A model generated the notes under the pieces. It was not told the DNA's origin, searched no databases, and was given only the letters and a program-made list of their open reading frames with translations. The position numbers and the translations under genes are program-made. Positions 37,422 through 48,530 of a stretch of DNA of 64,000 nucleotides are shown piece after piece. The first letter of the stretch is position 1. Each line of letters begins with the position of its first letter. This stretch comes from Girardinichthys multiradiatus. Taxonomy: Eukaryota; Chordata; Actinopteri; Cyprinodontiformes; Goodeidae. Location: NCBI RefSeq assembly GCF_021462225.1, contig NC_061805.1, positions 996,001 through 1,060,000 of the forward strand, in the 5' to 3' direction.

Positions 37422-37714
37422 TGTTAGGTATTATTTAGTCAACTCAGAGGTAAGAACGATACAGTCAGAGTTACTTGTGACAAGGGTAGCCCACTTTGCA
37501 GTGAAACTACAAAGTTTTGACACCCTATCTCTTTATTTATATACACAGTTCAACAGACAGTTCAGACAGGGTGTATGTGTGTGAGACGGAAAGGAGGCTG
37601 GTTCACACAGAGATAACAATGATCTCACACACACAGGGAGGAAGGCATAGTGCAAGTGCCTTGCAACACAAAGTTTTTACATGAGTGATAACAAGTTTTT
37701 GCACCCATCCAACA
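37422..37714 (-). repeat. 5' LTR of the endogenous retrovirus
   Basis: 293 bp. The TATA-like TATATAAATAAAG reads on the minus strand at 37531-37545. It ends at the GAAGG duplication (37715-37719). Confidence 0.95.
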
Positions 37715-39356
37715 GAAGGAAAAGTAAATGTTAATGGATGTAGCTCCTTTAGTTGTTTCACCTAGAAAGAAAGAACAGAAAAACTCTGAGCCAGTTTTCA
37801 AGGTTAGAGTCTGAAAGAGAGCACATAGAGTTAGTCACAGTAAAAGCTCAGTCAATTTCCATGTCTAGGAGAGAGAAAGGGTTAAACACTAAAAGACAGG
37901 GCCATGTGGATCATCGGTAGAGGGTGAGCATTAAGTTGTTGCCAGCAAAAGCTCGGGTGTGTTTGCACCTCAGCCATAACTGAGCCGGTTTAGGCTAAAC
38001 CTGACTCCCCCTTACTCCAACCAACAGGGAGGGAAGAAGACGGAGGTAAAAAATAAGGAAGATAGCTCAGGATAAACTAAGCCACTCTAACTATAAGCTT
38101 TATCAAAAAGGAAAGTTTTAAGCCTAGCCTTAAAAGTAGACAGGGTGTCTGCCTCACGGACTAAAGCTGGGAGCTGGTTCCACAGGAGAGGAGCCTGATA
38201 ACTAAAGGATCTGCCTCCCATTCTACTTCTAGAGACTCTAGGAACCACCAGTAAACCTGCAGTCTGAGAACAAAGTGCTCTGTTAGGAACATATGGACCA
38301 ATCAGATCTCTGATGTATGATGGAGCTAGATCATTAAGGGCTTTATATGTGAGGAGGAGAATTTTAAATTCTATTCTGGACTTAACAGGGAGCCAATGAA
38401 GGGAAGCTAAAATAGGAGTAATATGATCTCTCTTTTTAATTTTCATCAGAACTCTTGCTGCAGCATTTTGAATCAGCTGAAGGCTTTTAACTGCATTTTG
38501 TGGACATCCTGATAGTAATGAATTACAATAGTCCAGCCTTGAAGTAACAAATGCATGGACTAGTTTTTCAGCGTCACTCCTGGATAGGATATTTCTAATT
38601 TTGGCAATGTTCTGGAGGTGAAAGAAGGAAATCCTAGAAACCTGTTTAATATGGGATTTAAATGACATGTCCTGGTCAAAAGTAACACCAAGGTTTTTTA
38701 CTTTATTATCAGAGGTCAATTTAATGCCATCCAGGTTAAGTGATTGACTAAGCAGTTTCTTTTTTAAAGACTCCGGTCCAAAGACGACAACTTCTGTCTT
38801 GTCTGAATTTAGAAGCAAAAAATTTAACGTCATCCAAAATTGTATATCTTTAAAACATGCTTGTAGTTTATCTAACTGGTTGGGCTCATCAGGATTTATG
38901 GATAAGTAAAGCTGAGTATCATCAGCGTACCAGTGAAAATTTATCCCATGCTGCCTAATAATTTGACCTATTGGAAGCATATATATAGTAAAGAGAATTG
39001 GCCCAAATACTGAACCCTGTGGTACTCCACAATTAACCCTGGAGTGTAAAGATGATTTATCATTTACATGAACAAACTGGAATCTGTCAGACAGATAAGA
39101 TTTAAACCAGCCTAGCGCTGTTCCCCTGATCCCTACAGCATATTCCAGCCTTTCTAAGAGAATTTTGTGATCAGAACAGAACCAGAACAGACACAAGTCC
39201 ATTATCTGAGGCCATAAGAATATCATTAGTGACTTTCAGCAGAGCTGTTTCAGTGCTATGATGAGTTCTGAAACCTGACTGAAACTCTTCAAACAGGTCA
39301 TTGCTGTATAAATGCTCACACATTTGATTAGCAACAATTTTCTCAAGAATTTTAGA
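37715..39356 (-). mobile_element. L2/Maui-type LINE copy 4, main part
   Basis: The continuation of the L2 whose 3' end is at 30145-30621. It holds the rest of the 3' UTR and most of the reverse transcriptase. The 5' end is truncated at about 39356, in the [10 protein letters not shown] region, so the endonuclease is missing. I found no clear target-site duplication for this L2. Confidence 0.92.
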
Positions 39357-39404
39357 TGGTGACGACAATGAGGATGACAGAGCCAGAGGTGCAAATGGCA
39401 ACAT
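38087..39404 (-). pseudogene. L2 LINE reverse transcriptase, motif A lost
   Basis: The 379-codon open part (38087-39226) has ERLEYAVGIRGTALGWFKSY, the NCGVPQGSVFGPILFTIYM motif, the catalytic FHWYADDTQLYLS, and the thumb and C-terminus ending LFDKAYS. Upstream (39171-39404) is [20 protein letters not shown] and [19 protein letters not shown]. Between them, near 39173, about 30 bp seen in copies 2 and 3 are missing. This removes [11 protein letters not shown], which carries the motif A aspartate, and shifts the frame. The long downstream frame is therefore not an active enzyme. Confidence 0.92.
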
Positions 39405-39831
39405 TGATGATGACGACAGAGCTAGAAGTGTAGATTGAGAGGATGAGGCTGAAGGCTACAGGGCGGGAGTCTCTGATGCAACTGTGGACCAGAGAGTTGC
39501 TGCTTCAGCTACCATTGTAGATGTGAGAACTGCAGCTTCTATGTATGTGGGGGGCACTGTGCTGCAGATGAGGACAAGGGTGTGGGAACTGCTGCTTCAA
39601 CCGATGAGAACAAGGACATAGGAACTGATGTTGAGGCAGACAAGGGTGGGGATATGGGATCTGACCTTAGGTGCTCTGAGGAGACATAAAGCAGGCTTAG
39701 CTACTGTTGCAGGCTGCACAGGGAAGGTTGAAAAACCCACCCTCTGTTGTAGATCACAGGAATGTGCAGAAGAACTCAGGGCTCAGGAATGCAAAGGAGG
39801 GGTCTCAGATGAGGAGTAGACTGGCTGGTTG
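39357..39831 (+). other. Probable interior of a non-autonomous repeat, acidic repeat-like coding remnant
   Basis: Loosely repeated segments such as GGAACTGCTGCTTCAACCGA and AGAACTGCAGCTTCTATG recur at about 35-50 bp. One plus-strand frame reads GTAASTDENKDIGTDVEADK, and stops interrupt it. A 63-codon ORF is open at 39628-39819. No protein family is recognised. It lies against repeat B as 29790-30140 lies against repeat A. Confidence 0.4.
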
Positions 39832-40087
39832 TGTCATAATGAGTGGTTGTGAAATAAGACCCAGGTGTAGACGGGAGCGTTGGATGAACATAATGTACTC
39901 GTACTCGTACTCGTCGTCTTCCGCTTATCCGGGACCGGGACGCGGGGGCAGCAGGCTCAGCAGAGACACCCAGACCCGAGATATTTAAACTCCTCCACTT
40001 GAGGCAGGAACTCCCCTCCAACCTGAAGAGGACAAGCCATCCTTTTCCGGTCGAGAACCATGGCCTCGGACTTGGAGGAGCTGATCC

Positions 40088-40948
40088 TCATCCAGCCGCT
40101 TCACACTCGGCTGCGAACTCCCCCAGCGCATGCTGTAGGTGTTGGCTAGAGGGGGCCAGCAGGACCACGTCATCTGCAAAAAGAAGAGACAAAATCCTCT
40201 GGCCCCCAAACCAGAACCCCTCCGGCCCTTGGCTGCACCTAGAAATCCTGTCCATAAAAGTTATGAACAGGACCAGTGACAAAGGGCAGCCCTGCCGGAG
40301 TCCAACATGCACCGGGAACAGGTCCGACTTAGTGCCGGCAATGCGAACCAAACTCCTGCTCCGCTTGTATAGAGATCGGATGGCCCCTAAAAAAGGGCCC
40401 CCGACTCCATACTCCTGGAGCACCCCCCACAGGGCATCACGAGGAACACAGTCAAATGCTTTCTCCAGGTCCACAAAACACATGTAGACCGGTTGGGCAA
40501 ACTCCCATGAACCCTCGAGTACCCGGTAGAGGGTATAGAGCTGGTCCAGTGTTCCACGGCCGGGACGAAAACCACACTGCTCCTCCTGAAGCCAAAGTTC
40601 TACTATCGGCCGGACTCTCCTCTCCAATACCCTGGCATAGGCTTTACCAGGGAGGCTGTGGAGTGTGATCCCCCTGTAGTTAGAACACACCCTCCGGTCA
40701 CCCTTCTTATGAAACGGGACCACCACCCCAGTCTGCCAGTCCAGAGGCACTGTCCCCGACCGCCACGCAATGTTGAAGAGGTGTGTCAACCATGACTGCC
40801 CCACAACATCCAGAGACTTGAGGTACTCAGGGCGGATCTCATCCACCCCTGAAGCCCTGCCACCGCGGAGCTTTTTAACCACCTCGGTGACTTCCGCCTG
40901 GGTGACGAAAGAGTCCAACCCCAAGTCCTCAGCCTCTGTTTCCACCAA
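40088..40948 (-). pseudogene. Rex3 reverse transcriptase domain
   Basis: A 286-codon frame with LRGGRASGVDEIRPEYLKSL, DRRVCSNYRGITLHSLPGKA, EEQCGFRPGRGTLDQLYTLY, motif A MCFVDLEKAFDCVPRDALWG, GLRQGCPLSLVLFITFMDR and motif C SLLFADDVVLLAPSS. All core RT motifs are present. The C-terminal thumb is lost to the internal deletion, and the endonuclease part is out of frame, so no complete protein is made. Confidence 0.92.
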
Positions 40949-41022
40949 GGAATGTGTGATGGCAAGCTTGAGGAGATCCTCGAAGTACTCCTTCCACCGC
41001 CTGATAATGTCCCCAGTTGAGG

Positions 41023-41368
41023 TCAGCAGCTCCCCACCCCCACTGTAAACAGTGTTGGCGAAGCACTGCTTCTCCCTCCTGAGGCAGCGGAAGGTTTGCC
41101 AGAATCACTTCGAGGCCAACCGGTTGTCCTTCTCCATGGCGTCATCGAACTCTTCCCAGGCCTGAGATTTTGCCTCTGCCACCGTCCGGGCCATGGCACG
41201 CTTGGCCTCACGGTACCCGTCAGCCGCCTCAGGAGTCCCACAAGCCACCCACAGCCGATAGGACTCCTTCTTCAGCTTGACAGCATCCCTTACTGCTGGT
41301 TCGGGGATTGCCGCCGCGACAGGCACCGCAGACCTTACGGCCGCAGCTACGGGCAGCAGCATCGACAA
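41023..41368 (-). pseudogene. Rex3 linker between endonuclease and RT, frameshifted
   Basis: RDAVKLKKESYRLWVACGTP and YREAKRAMARTVAEAKSQAW (41105-41368) are the conserved region before the RT. The following KFWQTFRCLRR-type segment is in another frame at 41023-41241. Confidence 0.8.
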
Positions 41369-41423
41369 TAGATGCAGAGAACATGGTCCACTCGGACTCT
41401 ATGTCTCCAACATCCCCCGGAAT

Positions 41424-42289
41424 CTAGTCAAAGCTCTCCCGGAGGTGGGAATTGAATACATCCCTGGCCGAGGGCTCTGCCAGACGTTCCCAGCAGACCC
41501 TCACTATGCGCTTGGGCCTGCCAAGTCTGTCCGGCTTTCTCCTCCTCCAGCGGATCCAACTCACCACCAGGTGGTGATCAATGGACAGCTCAGCCCCTCT
41601 CTTCACCCGAGTGTCCAAAACATGCGGCCGAAGGTCTGATGATACGACAACAAAGTCGATCATCAACCTCCTGCCTAGGGTGTCCTGGTGCCAAGTGCAC
41701 TGATGGACACCCTTATGTTTGAACATGGTGTTCATTATGGACAATCTGTGACTAGCACAGAAGTCCAGTAACAAAACACCACTCGGATTCAGATCGGGGA
41801 GGCCATTCCTCCCGATCACGCCTCTCCAGGTGTCACTGTCGTTGATGTCCCCCAGCAGAATAATGGAGTCCCCGGGAGGGGCACTATCCAGCACCCAGGC
41901 CGGGTATTCCACACTACCGCTCGACCGCAAGCCGAAACGATAGTCAGAGACCTGTCCCCAACCCGAAGGCGCAGGGATGCGACCCTCTCATCCACCGGGG
42001 TAAACCCCAACACGAGACGGCTGAGCTGGGGGGCAACAAGCAAACCCACCCCAGCCCGGTGCCTCTCCCCGTGGGCCACTCCAGAGTAGAAGAGAGTCCA
42101 GCCCCTCTCAAGGAGATCGGTTCCAGAGCCCACGCTGTGTGTGGAGGCAAGCCCGACTATTTCTTGTCGATATCTCTCGACCTCCTGCACAAGCTCAGGC
42201 TCCTTCCCCCCCAGCGAGGTGATATTCCATGTCCGTAGATCGGGCCGCCGAGGTCTCCACCTTCGTCCACCGCCCAATCCGCTTTGCAC
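41424..42289 (-). pseudogene. Rex3 endonuclease, frameshifted
   Basis: The N-terminal part (41816-42289) has TWNITSLGGKEPELVQEVER, GLASTHSVGSGTDLLERGW and DRSLTIVSA. The C-terminal part (41424-41930) has [40 protein letters not shown] and the closing [12 protein letters not shown], whose D-H pair belongs to the catalytic site. The two parts are in different frames. A segment around 41880 is shortened where the GDFN-type motif region should continue. Confidence 0.88.
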
Positions 42290-42775
42290 CGGTCCCTAAC
42301 GGTTCCCCCTGCTGGTGGTTGGGTTAGGGTTGGGTTCTCGTTCGGGCTTGGCCCGGCCGGGTTCCGCGAGGAGCAACTCAGCCACCAGGCGCTCTCTGAC
42401 GAGTCCCGACCCCAGGCCTGGCTCCAGGGTGAAACCCCGGCTCCGCTGTACCGGGCGACATCACGTGCCTCGATTTAATTGTCGTCATGAGGGGTTCTTG
42501 AACCACTCTTTGTTTGACCCGTCACCTAGAGCCTGTTTGTCATAGGAGACCCTATCAGGGGCATTTAAGCCCCAGACAACATAGCCTCTAGGATCATTCA
42601 AGCACTCAAACCCCTCCACCACATTAAGGTGCCGGTTCAAGGAGGGGATGAACATAATGATGGTTTAAAAATTAAAAACAAAAAGCAAACATACAAGGGA
42701 ACACAAGGAGAACAGGACTAGGAACATGAGGAGAACAACTTATGAAAATGGATTTTGACAGGAAGGGAATCAGGA

Positions 42776-43680
42776 AGGGATTCTATCATTTGCCACCCTC
42801 AGCCCTCTAGAATCAAACTTGATAGAGTTGCCCTCCACATCCATAGGAATGCAGAGAACAGTCTGTTATTATACCCGTTTTAAGTCAATGATATTACTGA
42901 CCTAGATGGAAATATCTGCCTGGACCTGTAAAGTCATTGGGGTATAATACACCAACACTGACAGAAGACATTATCTGGAACCAATTACTGATTTTTTTTT
43001 TTTATTGTACAAGTGAAGCAATATTGAAACAAGCATCTATAAATTTGCCAAAGAGTAAATTTCCATCAACCATATTTCCATCAAGTTAATTACAATGAAT
43101 ATAGGCTACTATAGGTCATAACAAAACAGGGAAACATAGGTAAACCGAGTAAATTTCACTACAAGACAAAAAGATTCCCAGATAGATTATTTAACATTTG
43201 CATTATTTTTCAGACAAAAAAAAATCGAGAACAGATCATCTTTCTTTTCCATTTTGCTGTCTGATCTTACTATTGCTTACCCATTTCTTTTTTTAGAAAA
43301 GGGCCAAACAAAAAACTGTCAAGTTGAAAACCGCTTGAAATTTTCTATTATTTTATTCACACATTAAACTTTTCTAATAAAATATTCTAAAGATTACTCA
43401 AAAAAGCTTTGATGGGGAAATGTATAATGGACTTCCTATGTTATGTTTTTGTTCACTGAGGTGGAAAGAAATCAGCTAGAAAACAGACTTGTTGGGAAAA
43501 ATAAAATAAGTAACTGTTGAGTCAGAGCTATGCTAAATTAAATGTGAAAGTTCAGAAAGCAGCTATACAGGTGTGACTTCTTTTTGTTTACCAGAAACAA
43601 AACATCAAGGAATAAGACCAGAAAATGATGGAATGCATTTGAGAATAAAATCGAGAGCTACATGAAATGTAGCTGTACAT
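42776..43680. other. Unassigned AT-rich stretch
   Basis: No ORF or element that I can name. Confidence 0.4.
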
Positions 43681-43822
43681 TCAAATCAATTCAATTCAAA
43701 AATACTTTATTAATGCCAAAGTGAAATTAAATGTTGTTGTAGCTCATTATGAAGGTTTCTTCAAAGAGCCGTTGTAGATGCTGATGGCTGTGGGCAGGAA
43801 GGATCTCCTGTAGCGCTCCGTC

Positions 43823-45282
43823 TTACAGCAGATCTGAAGAAGCCTCTGACTGAAGACACTGTTGTTGTAGGACAGTCTCATGAAGAGGATGCTCAGGGTT
43901 CTCCATAATGTTCTTCATTTTATGAAGAATCCATCTTTCCACAATGATCTCCAGAGGTTCCAGAGGAGTCCCCAAGTCCCTGGCTCTGATGCTGCTTCCC
44001 CAGCAGACAATGGCAGAAGAGATCATACTTTCCACAACAGACTTATAGAAGATATGCAGCATCTTGCTGCAAACACCAAAGGACCTAAGCTTCCTCAAGA
44101 AATACAGTCTGCTCTGGCTTCACAGTTGCATCTCCACTCTAGTTTGTTGTCCAGGTGAACACTGAGGTATTTATACTCCTCCACCACCTCCACTTCTTCT
44201 CCCATGATAGAAATAGTTTTTGACTTATTCCTGTTTCTCTTAAAATCTACAATCATCTCCTTTGTTTTAGTCACGTTCAAAATGAGATGATTGGTTCCAC
44301 ACCATGCCACAAAGCGGTCCACTACCTTCCTGTACTCAGCTTCTTGTCCATCTCTGATCCACCACACGACTGCAGAATCATCAGAGTATTTCTGCAGATG
44401 ACAGGAGTCTGTCTTGTACTGGAAGTCTGAGGTGTACATAGTGAAAAGGAATGGTGAGAGTACAGTCCCCTGTGGTGCTCCTGTGCTGCTGACTACCTGG
44501 TTAGACTCACAACCCTTCAGTCTCACAAACTGTGATCTGTTTGTCAGGTAGTCTTTAATCCAGGAGATTGTTGAGGCCTCCACCTGAGTCTTCTGGAGTT
44601 TCTGACAAAGCAAATCAGGTTGAATTGTATTAAATGCGCTGGAGAAATCAAAGAACATGATCCTCACAGTGCTACTGGCTTTGTCCAGATGACAGTGGGT
44701 TTTTTGAAGCAGGTGTATGGTGGCATCTTCAACTCCAACTCCACAGAGATAAGCAAACTGAAGGAGGTCCTGATGGTTTACTGTTTGCTTACTCAGGTGG
44801 GCCAACAGGAGTCTCTCTAGGACCTTCACGATGTGGGATGTCAGGGTAACAGGTCTATAGTCATTGAGAACTGATGGGTGAGTTTTCTTTGGTACCGGAA
44901 CAAGACAGGAGGTGTTCCACAACACCGGAACCTTCTTCTGGGCCAGGCTAAGGTTGAAGAGGTGCTGCAGAATCCCACAGAGCTGCTCTGCACAGGCCTT
45001 CAGGACTCTGGGTCTGACATGATCTGGACCTGCAGCCTTATTCTGGTTCAGTCTCTCCAGTTGCATCTTCACTTGACATCTTGAGACACACAGGTGGAAG
45101 GGGGAAGCAAAGGAAGCATCAGCATCTTCTGATATGGTTGAAGGCAAACATGTAGAAGCAGAAGGGTCTAGAGCTGAGGTGGAAGATAAAAAAATGTGAG
45201 GTGTTACTGGACAGCTGTGGGTCCTGTGGGTCAAAGGAAGATGGAATGTCTGTTTGGCTGTGAGCAGGAGAGGAGGATGCAA
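43823..45282 (-). pseudogene. Rex1 reverse transcriptase
   Basis: The 44095-45282 frame holds NKAAGPDHVRPRVLKACAEQ, LNDYRPVTLTSHIVKVLERL, motif A FFDFSSAFNTIQPDLL, STGAPQGTVLSPFLFTMYTS, motif C LQKYSDDSAVVW and the thumb VAWCGTNHLILNVTKTKEMI. After EWRCNCEA a 16-bp deletion relative to copy 1 shifts the frame. The conserved LRSFGVCSKMLHIFYKSVVE continues in the 43823-44098 frame, which also lacks a KKLNKLIKTLALF-type segment. Confidence 0.93.
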
Positions 45283-46831
45283 AGCCTTTTTCTGAACTGA
45301 ACCTATTGAAGAATGTGTTCAGTTCATTGGCTCTGTCCAGACCTCCATCGGTCTGATCATCCTTCTGCTTGAAGCCTGTGATCTTCTTCATCCCTGTCCA
45401 CACATCTCTGATATTGTTTTGCTGGAGCTTGCTCTCCAATTTCTTCTTGTACACCTCCTTGCTGTCTCTTATCTTGACTTTAAGTTGCTTCTGTAAACTC
45501 CTGAATAATTCTCTGTCTCCCTCTCTGAAGGCTCTTTTTTTCTTGTTAAGCAGGTCCTTCAGGTCACTGGTGATCCAAGGTTTGTTATTGGGGAAGCATC
45601 TCACGGTTCTGGTGGGGATGATGTTATCCACACAGAAGTTTATATACTCGGTTACACACTCAGTCATGGCATTTATGTCCTCTCCATGTGGCTGGCACAG
45701 TACGTCCCAGTCTGTAGCCTCAAAGCAACCTTGCAGAGCTTCTTCAGATTCCTGTGACCATTTTCTCACAGTCCTCTTTATTACAGGTTGCCTCTGAACA
45801 AGGGGCTTATATTTCGAGCAGAGAAAAACAAGATTGTGATCTGATTTGCCTAGAGGAGGTCTTGCTGTAGAGATGTATGAGTCCTTGACAATTGCATAAA
45901 ACAAATTTAATGTTTTGTTTTCTCTGGTAGAGCAGCTGACAAACTGTTGAAACGTTGGAAGTGTAGCAGAGAGTGAAGCATGGTTAAAATCACCAGAAAT
46001 TGCCACAAAAGCATTGGGGTTTAGCTTAGCAACAACTGAGCTGATGGCATCACATGCAGTGTCGGCAACAGCGGAAGGTGGAACGTAAACTGTTGCCAAA
46101 ATAACACTGGTGAACTCTCTGGGTAAATAATATGGACGAAAACTTACTGCCAGCAGTTCAATATCTGGACTGCAGAGATGACACTTCACAGTTACATGTC
46201 CTGGATTATACCATCTGTTGTTCACAAGTACTGCCAGTCCACCTCCTTTACATTTGCCGCTCCTCTTTAAATCTCTGTCTGCTCGTATGGTTAAAAAGCC
46301 CGGCAGAGAGACGCTGGAGGTGGGGATATGATCCTGCAGCCATGTCTCAGTAAAACACATAATACTGCATGCCCGGTATTCTGGCTGGGTCCTTTGTAGG
46401 GCTTGGAGTTCATCCAACTTGTTTCCCAACGATCTCACATTCCCCATCATAATCGACGGAAGAGATGGTTTGAACTTCCTCCTTCTCTCTCTTCTCTTAG
46501 CTCCTGCTCTGCATCCACGGCGTCTCCTTTTCAACTCATCAGGTATTTGGGGTTGTAGTTGAAGTATTATTTGAGCTTTTGAGATATTAATCAGCTGCTC
46601 CCGGTTGTAAGAAACAACCCTGTTGCCATGGCAATGCATCATAACAAATGTCCAAAAATAGAAAGTATTAAGAAAAATCCTCCAAGCTGCACAGCATCCG
46701 ACACCGGAGTGGACAGTCGTCCAGATAAAATCAACTGTATCCACCACAAGAGGAATAGTTCCCAAAAAAGAATAAATCAGAATCAAAAGTAACAGAGCTA
46801 CTCCAACCTGCTGCCACCTTGAGCGCCGCAA
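45119..46831 (-). pseudogene. Rex1 endonuclease region, separated by a +1 frameshift
   Basis: A 570-codon frame. It has a basic segment RRRRGCRAGAKRRERRRKFK, the endonuclease with MGNVRSLGNKLDELQAL, CFTETWLQDH, YVPPSAVADTACDAISSVV, AISGDFNHASLSATL and GKSDHNLVFL, and the linker KRTVRKWSQESEEALQGCFE and DLLNKKKRAFREGDRELF. At 45187-45193 a T7 run replaces the T6 of copy 1 and throws the frame just before the RT. All endonuclease signature positions I can recognise are intact. The listed upstream limit is an alternative codon, so the true start is uncertain. Confidence 0.93.
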
Positions 46832-46840
46832 TTCTAGAAT

Positions 46841-48530
46841 TCAAGATCAAGAGGATCAGAGGGTTTTGCTATCAACCTCAGACAGGATGGTATTTTAGTA
46901 ATGTAAGAAGGGTGCTCAGTGGTGTTATCTTCAAAAAAGCTGCTGATTCAGATGGTATAATACTCAGAGGCTGTGCAGATCATCTGGTGGATAAGTAATA
47001 CATGTCTAGCGCAGTTGATCTAAGGTTAAATCTAGGCAGCAGTCAACCATGATAGACAAGTAACAGCTACATAAAAAGCAAACTGATCAACAGAAGATGC
47101 CATTAATAAAGCCCTAAAAACGTTGAGCAACATAAAGCATACAATATTACCAAAACAATCTTAATACAAACTGAGGCCATGACTTTGTGCAGACCAGTCA
47201 TGGTCCTTTACATCAAACTCAGTCATCCATGTCTTCATGTTGTTTTGTGCACTGGTGCTCGTTCATGTTGGAGATGAAGGGGCCATCTCCAAACTGCAGC
47301 CAGGAGCATAAAATTGTCCAAAATGGTTTTAATGTTGCAACATATAGAGTTTCTTTCACTGGAACTAGGGAGTCGAGCCCAACCCAGGAAAAAAAAAAAT
47401 CGTAACAATCCCTCCACTAAACTTTTTTATTAGGCAAAATGTCTCTCCTCAGGTAAACACAGTTTATGGGACATGTGAGTTGCATAAAGAAATCTCACCA
47501 CCCTAAAGAGGAAGTAACTCTGAAATGCAATGTGTAATTTTTAGTAAACGTGAACGTCTTTATTTTTCTGCCCAGCTCTTTCTGAAGATTGCAGCTTCAG
47601 TTAGTAATTTTAGATTAAACACAGATAAATAATTTGACTTTTGACCCAAGAAACAAAAAAGGGAAATATAATTCATGAGACGTTGCTATTGACTGATTGA
47701 GGACCAATTCTGACAGATTTAAAAATAAGTACAGACATAAATAAATGCTCAGTAAATAAATAAGCATAAAAATAAATGCACAAAAATATAGTAAGTAAAT
47801 AAATGTAGGCAGTCATTAAATTATACATTGAGAAATAAATGTATCTATCTCTTAATTAGCTTATTTATGTATTCACCTTTGTAATAATTATTTTATTTAT
47901 TATTATCCATTATAATTTTTAACTTTTTTATTAATTGCTTATTTTTTATGTTTTTATGTATGTGTATAATTAAGTATTGTCAGTTTTATTTTTCCTTTGT
48001 ATTTTGTTTACTCTATTTCTTTCATGTAATTTTTTCTGCCTGTGCTGTTTACATTTCTGTATGCATTTCTGCCTATTGGGTGGTTAGCATTAGCCTGCAC
48101 AGCTCAAATCTACTTGGTTTTTCCCCACCAAAAAGCACTGTTTAGCAATGACGAACTTGGTCCGACCTCTTAATAGTGTTCTAATTCCTCCAGTCTATTA
48201 GCTATTCTAAATTAAATAGGTGATAAGTTAGCCTACTTATTGCCACTACTTTATGGAGTTAGCAGTGATTAATTTGAAAGAATTAGCCTTCATTACCTAT
48301 CTTAGCCAACTGGCAGAAGAAGGATTCTATGTACTTCCACTTTAAAGATAGTAGAAAAAACAAGGAGAATATCCTGACATACAAATATATTTTCCATGTA
48401 CATCCCTCTTTTCCCAGTTATGTTTGGATGATAGATTTCGCAGCTTTAAGGTGCGGTAACACAACATAGTTCTCCCAGAGCAGAGAGGAGGATTTGCTTT
48501 GATGTTGTAATAAATAAATAAAAAAAGAAA
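46841..48530. other. Unassigned stretch
   Basis: Includes a 10-A run near 47388 and an ATAAATA-rich tract at 47730-47900. ORFs are short and without family resemblance. Confidence 0.4.

Larger units (their letters stand above)
30622..37714 (-). mobile_element. Endogenous retrovirus, class I (gamma/epsilon-like), defective
   Basis: A 7,093-bp provirus on the minus strand. It has two 293-bp LTRs that differ at about 8 positions (roughly 97% identical) and a 5-bp duplication GAAGG at 30617-30621 and 37715-37719. In transcription order: 5' LTR (37422-37714), primer-binding site, a leader with a 185-bp duplication, a region with no recognisable gag, broken pol (about 33760 to 31854), a possible env start, a 29-bp tandem repeat, a polypurine tract and the 3' LTR. 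RNase H and integrase features resemble class I retroviruses. No gene is intact, so it is not a working virus. Confidence 0.92.
39896..42646 (-). mobile_element. Rex3: Rex3 (RTE-group) LINE, copy 1
   Basis: A 2,751-bp minus-strand insertion flanked by an exact 14-bp duplication GGATGAACATAATG (39882-39895 and 42647-42660). The 3' end carries TACTCGTACTCGTACTCGTC. Internal sequence at 40270-40295 and 40722-40742 matches conserved Rex3 RT segments that I recall from the literature. About 190 bp of 5' UTR lies before the duplication, so it reaches close to the natural 5' end. An internal deletion near 39982 joins the last bases of the coding region to the KYLG region, removing roughly 500-600 bp of the C-terminus. 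Confidence 0.93.
39832..42775 (-). repeat. LTR-like repeat B, split by Rex3
   Basis: The left part (39832-39895, TGTCATAATGAGTGGTTGTG onward) and the right part (42661-42775, containing ACACAAGGAGAACAGGACTA and ATTTTGACA) together match repeat A at 29656. Rex3 and one copy of a 14-bp duplication lie between them. Confidence 0.65.
43681..46840 (-). mobile_element. Rex1: Rex1 LINE, copy 2
   Basis: A 3.16-kb minus-strand Rex1 with the GAATT-type tail at 43681-43700 (AATCAATTCAATTCAAAA on plus). Its upstream limit is at about 46840, where ATTCTAGAATTGCG-type sequence shared with copy 1 ends. It keeps the RT core that copy 1 lost and is the more complete of the two. Confidence 0.94.

Noticed and set aside
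30140..39370. Target-site duplication for L2 copy 4
   Set aside because: The flanks share only GGTG by eye, too short to support a claim.
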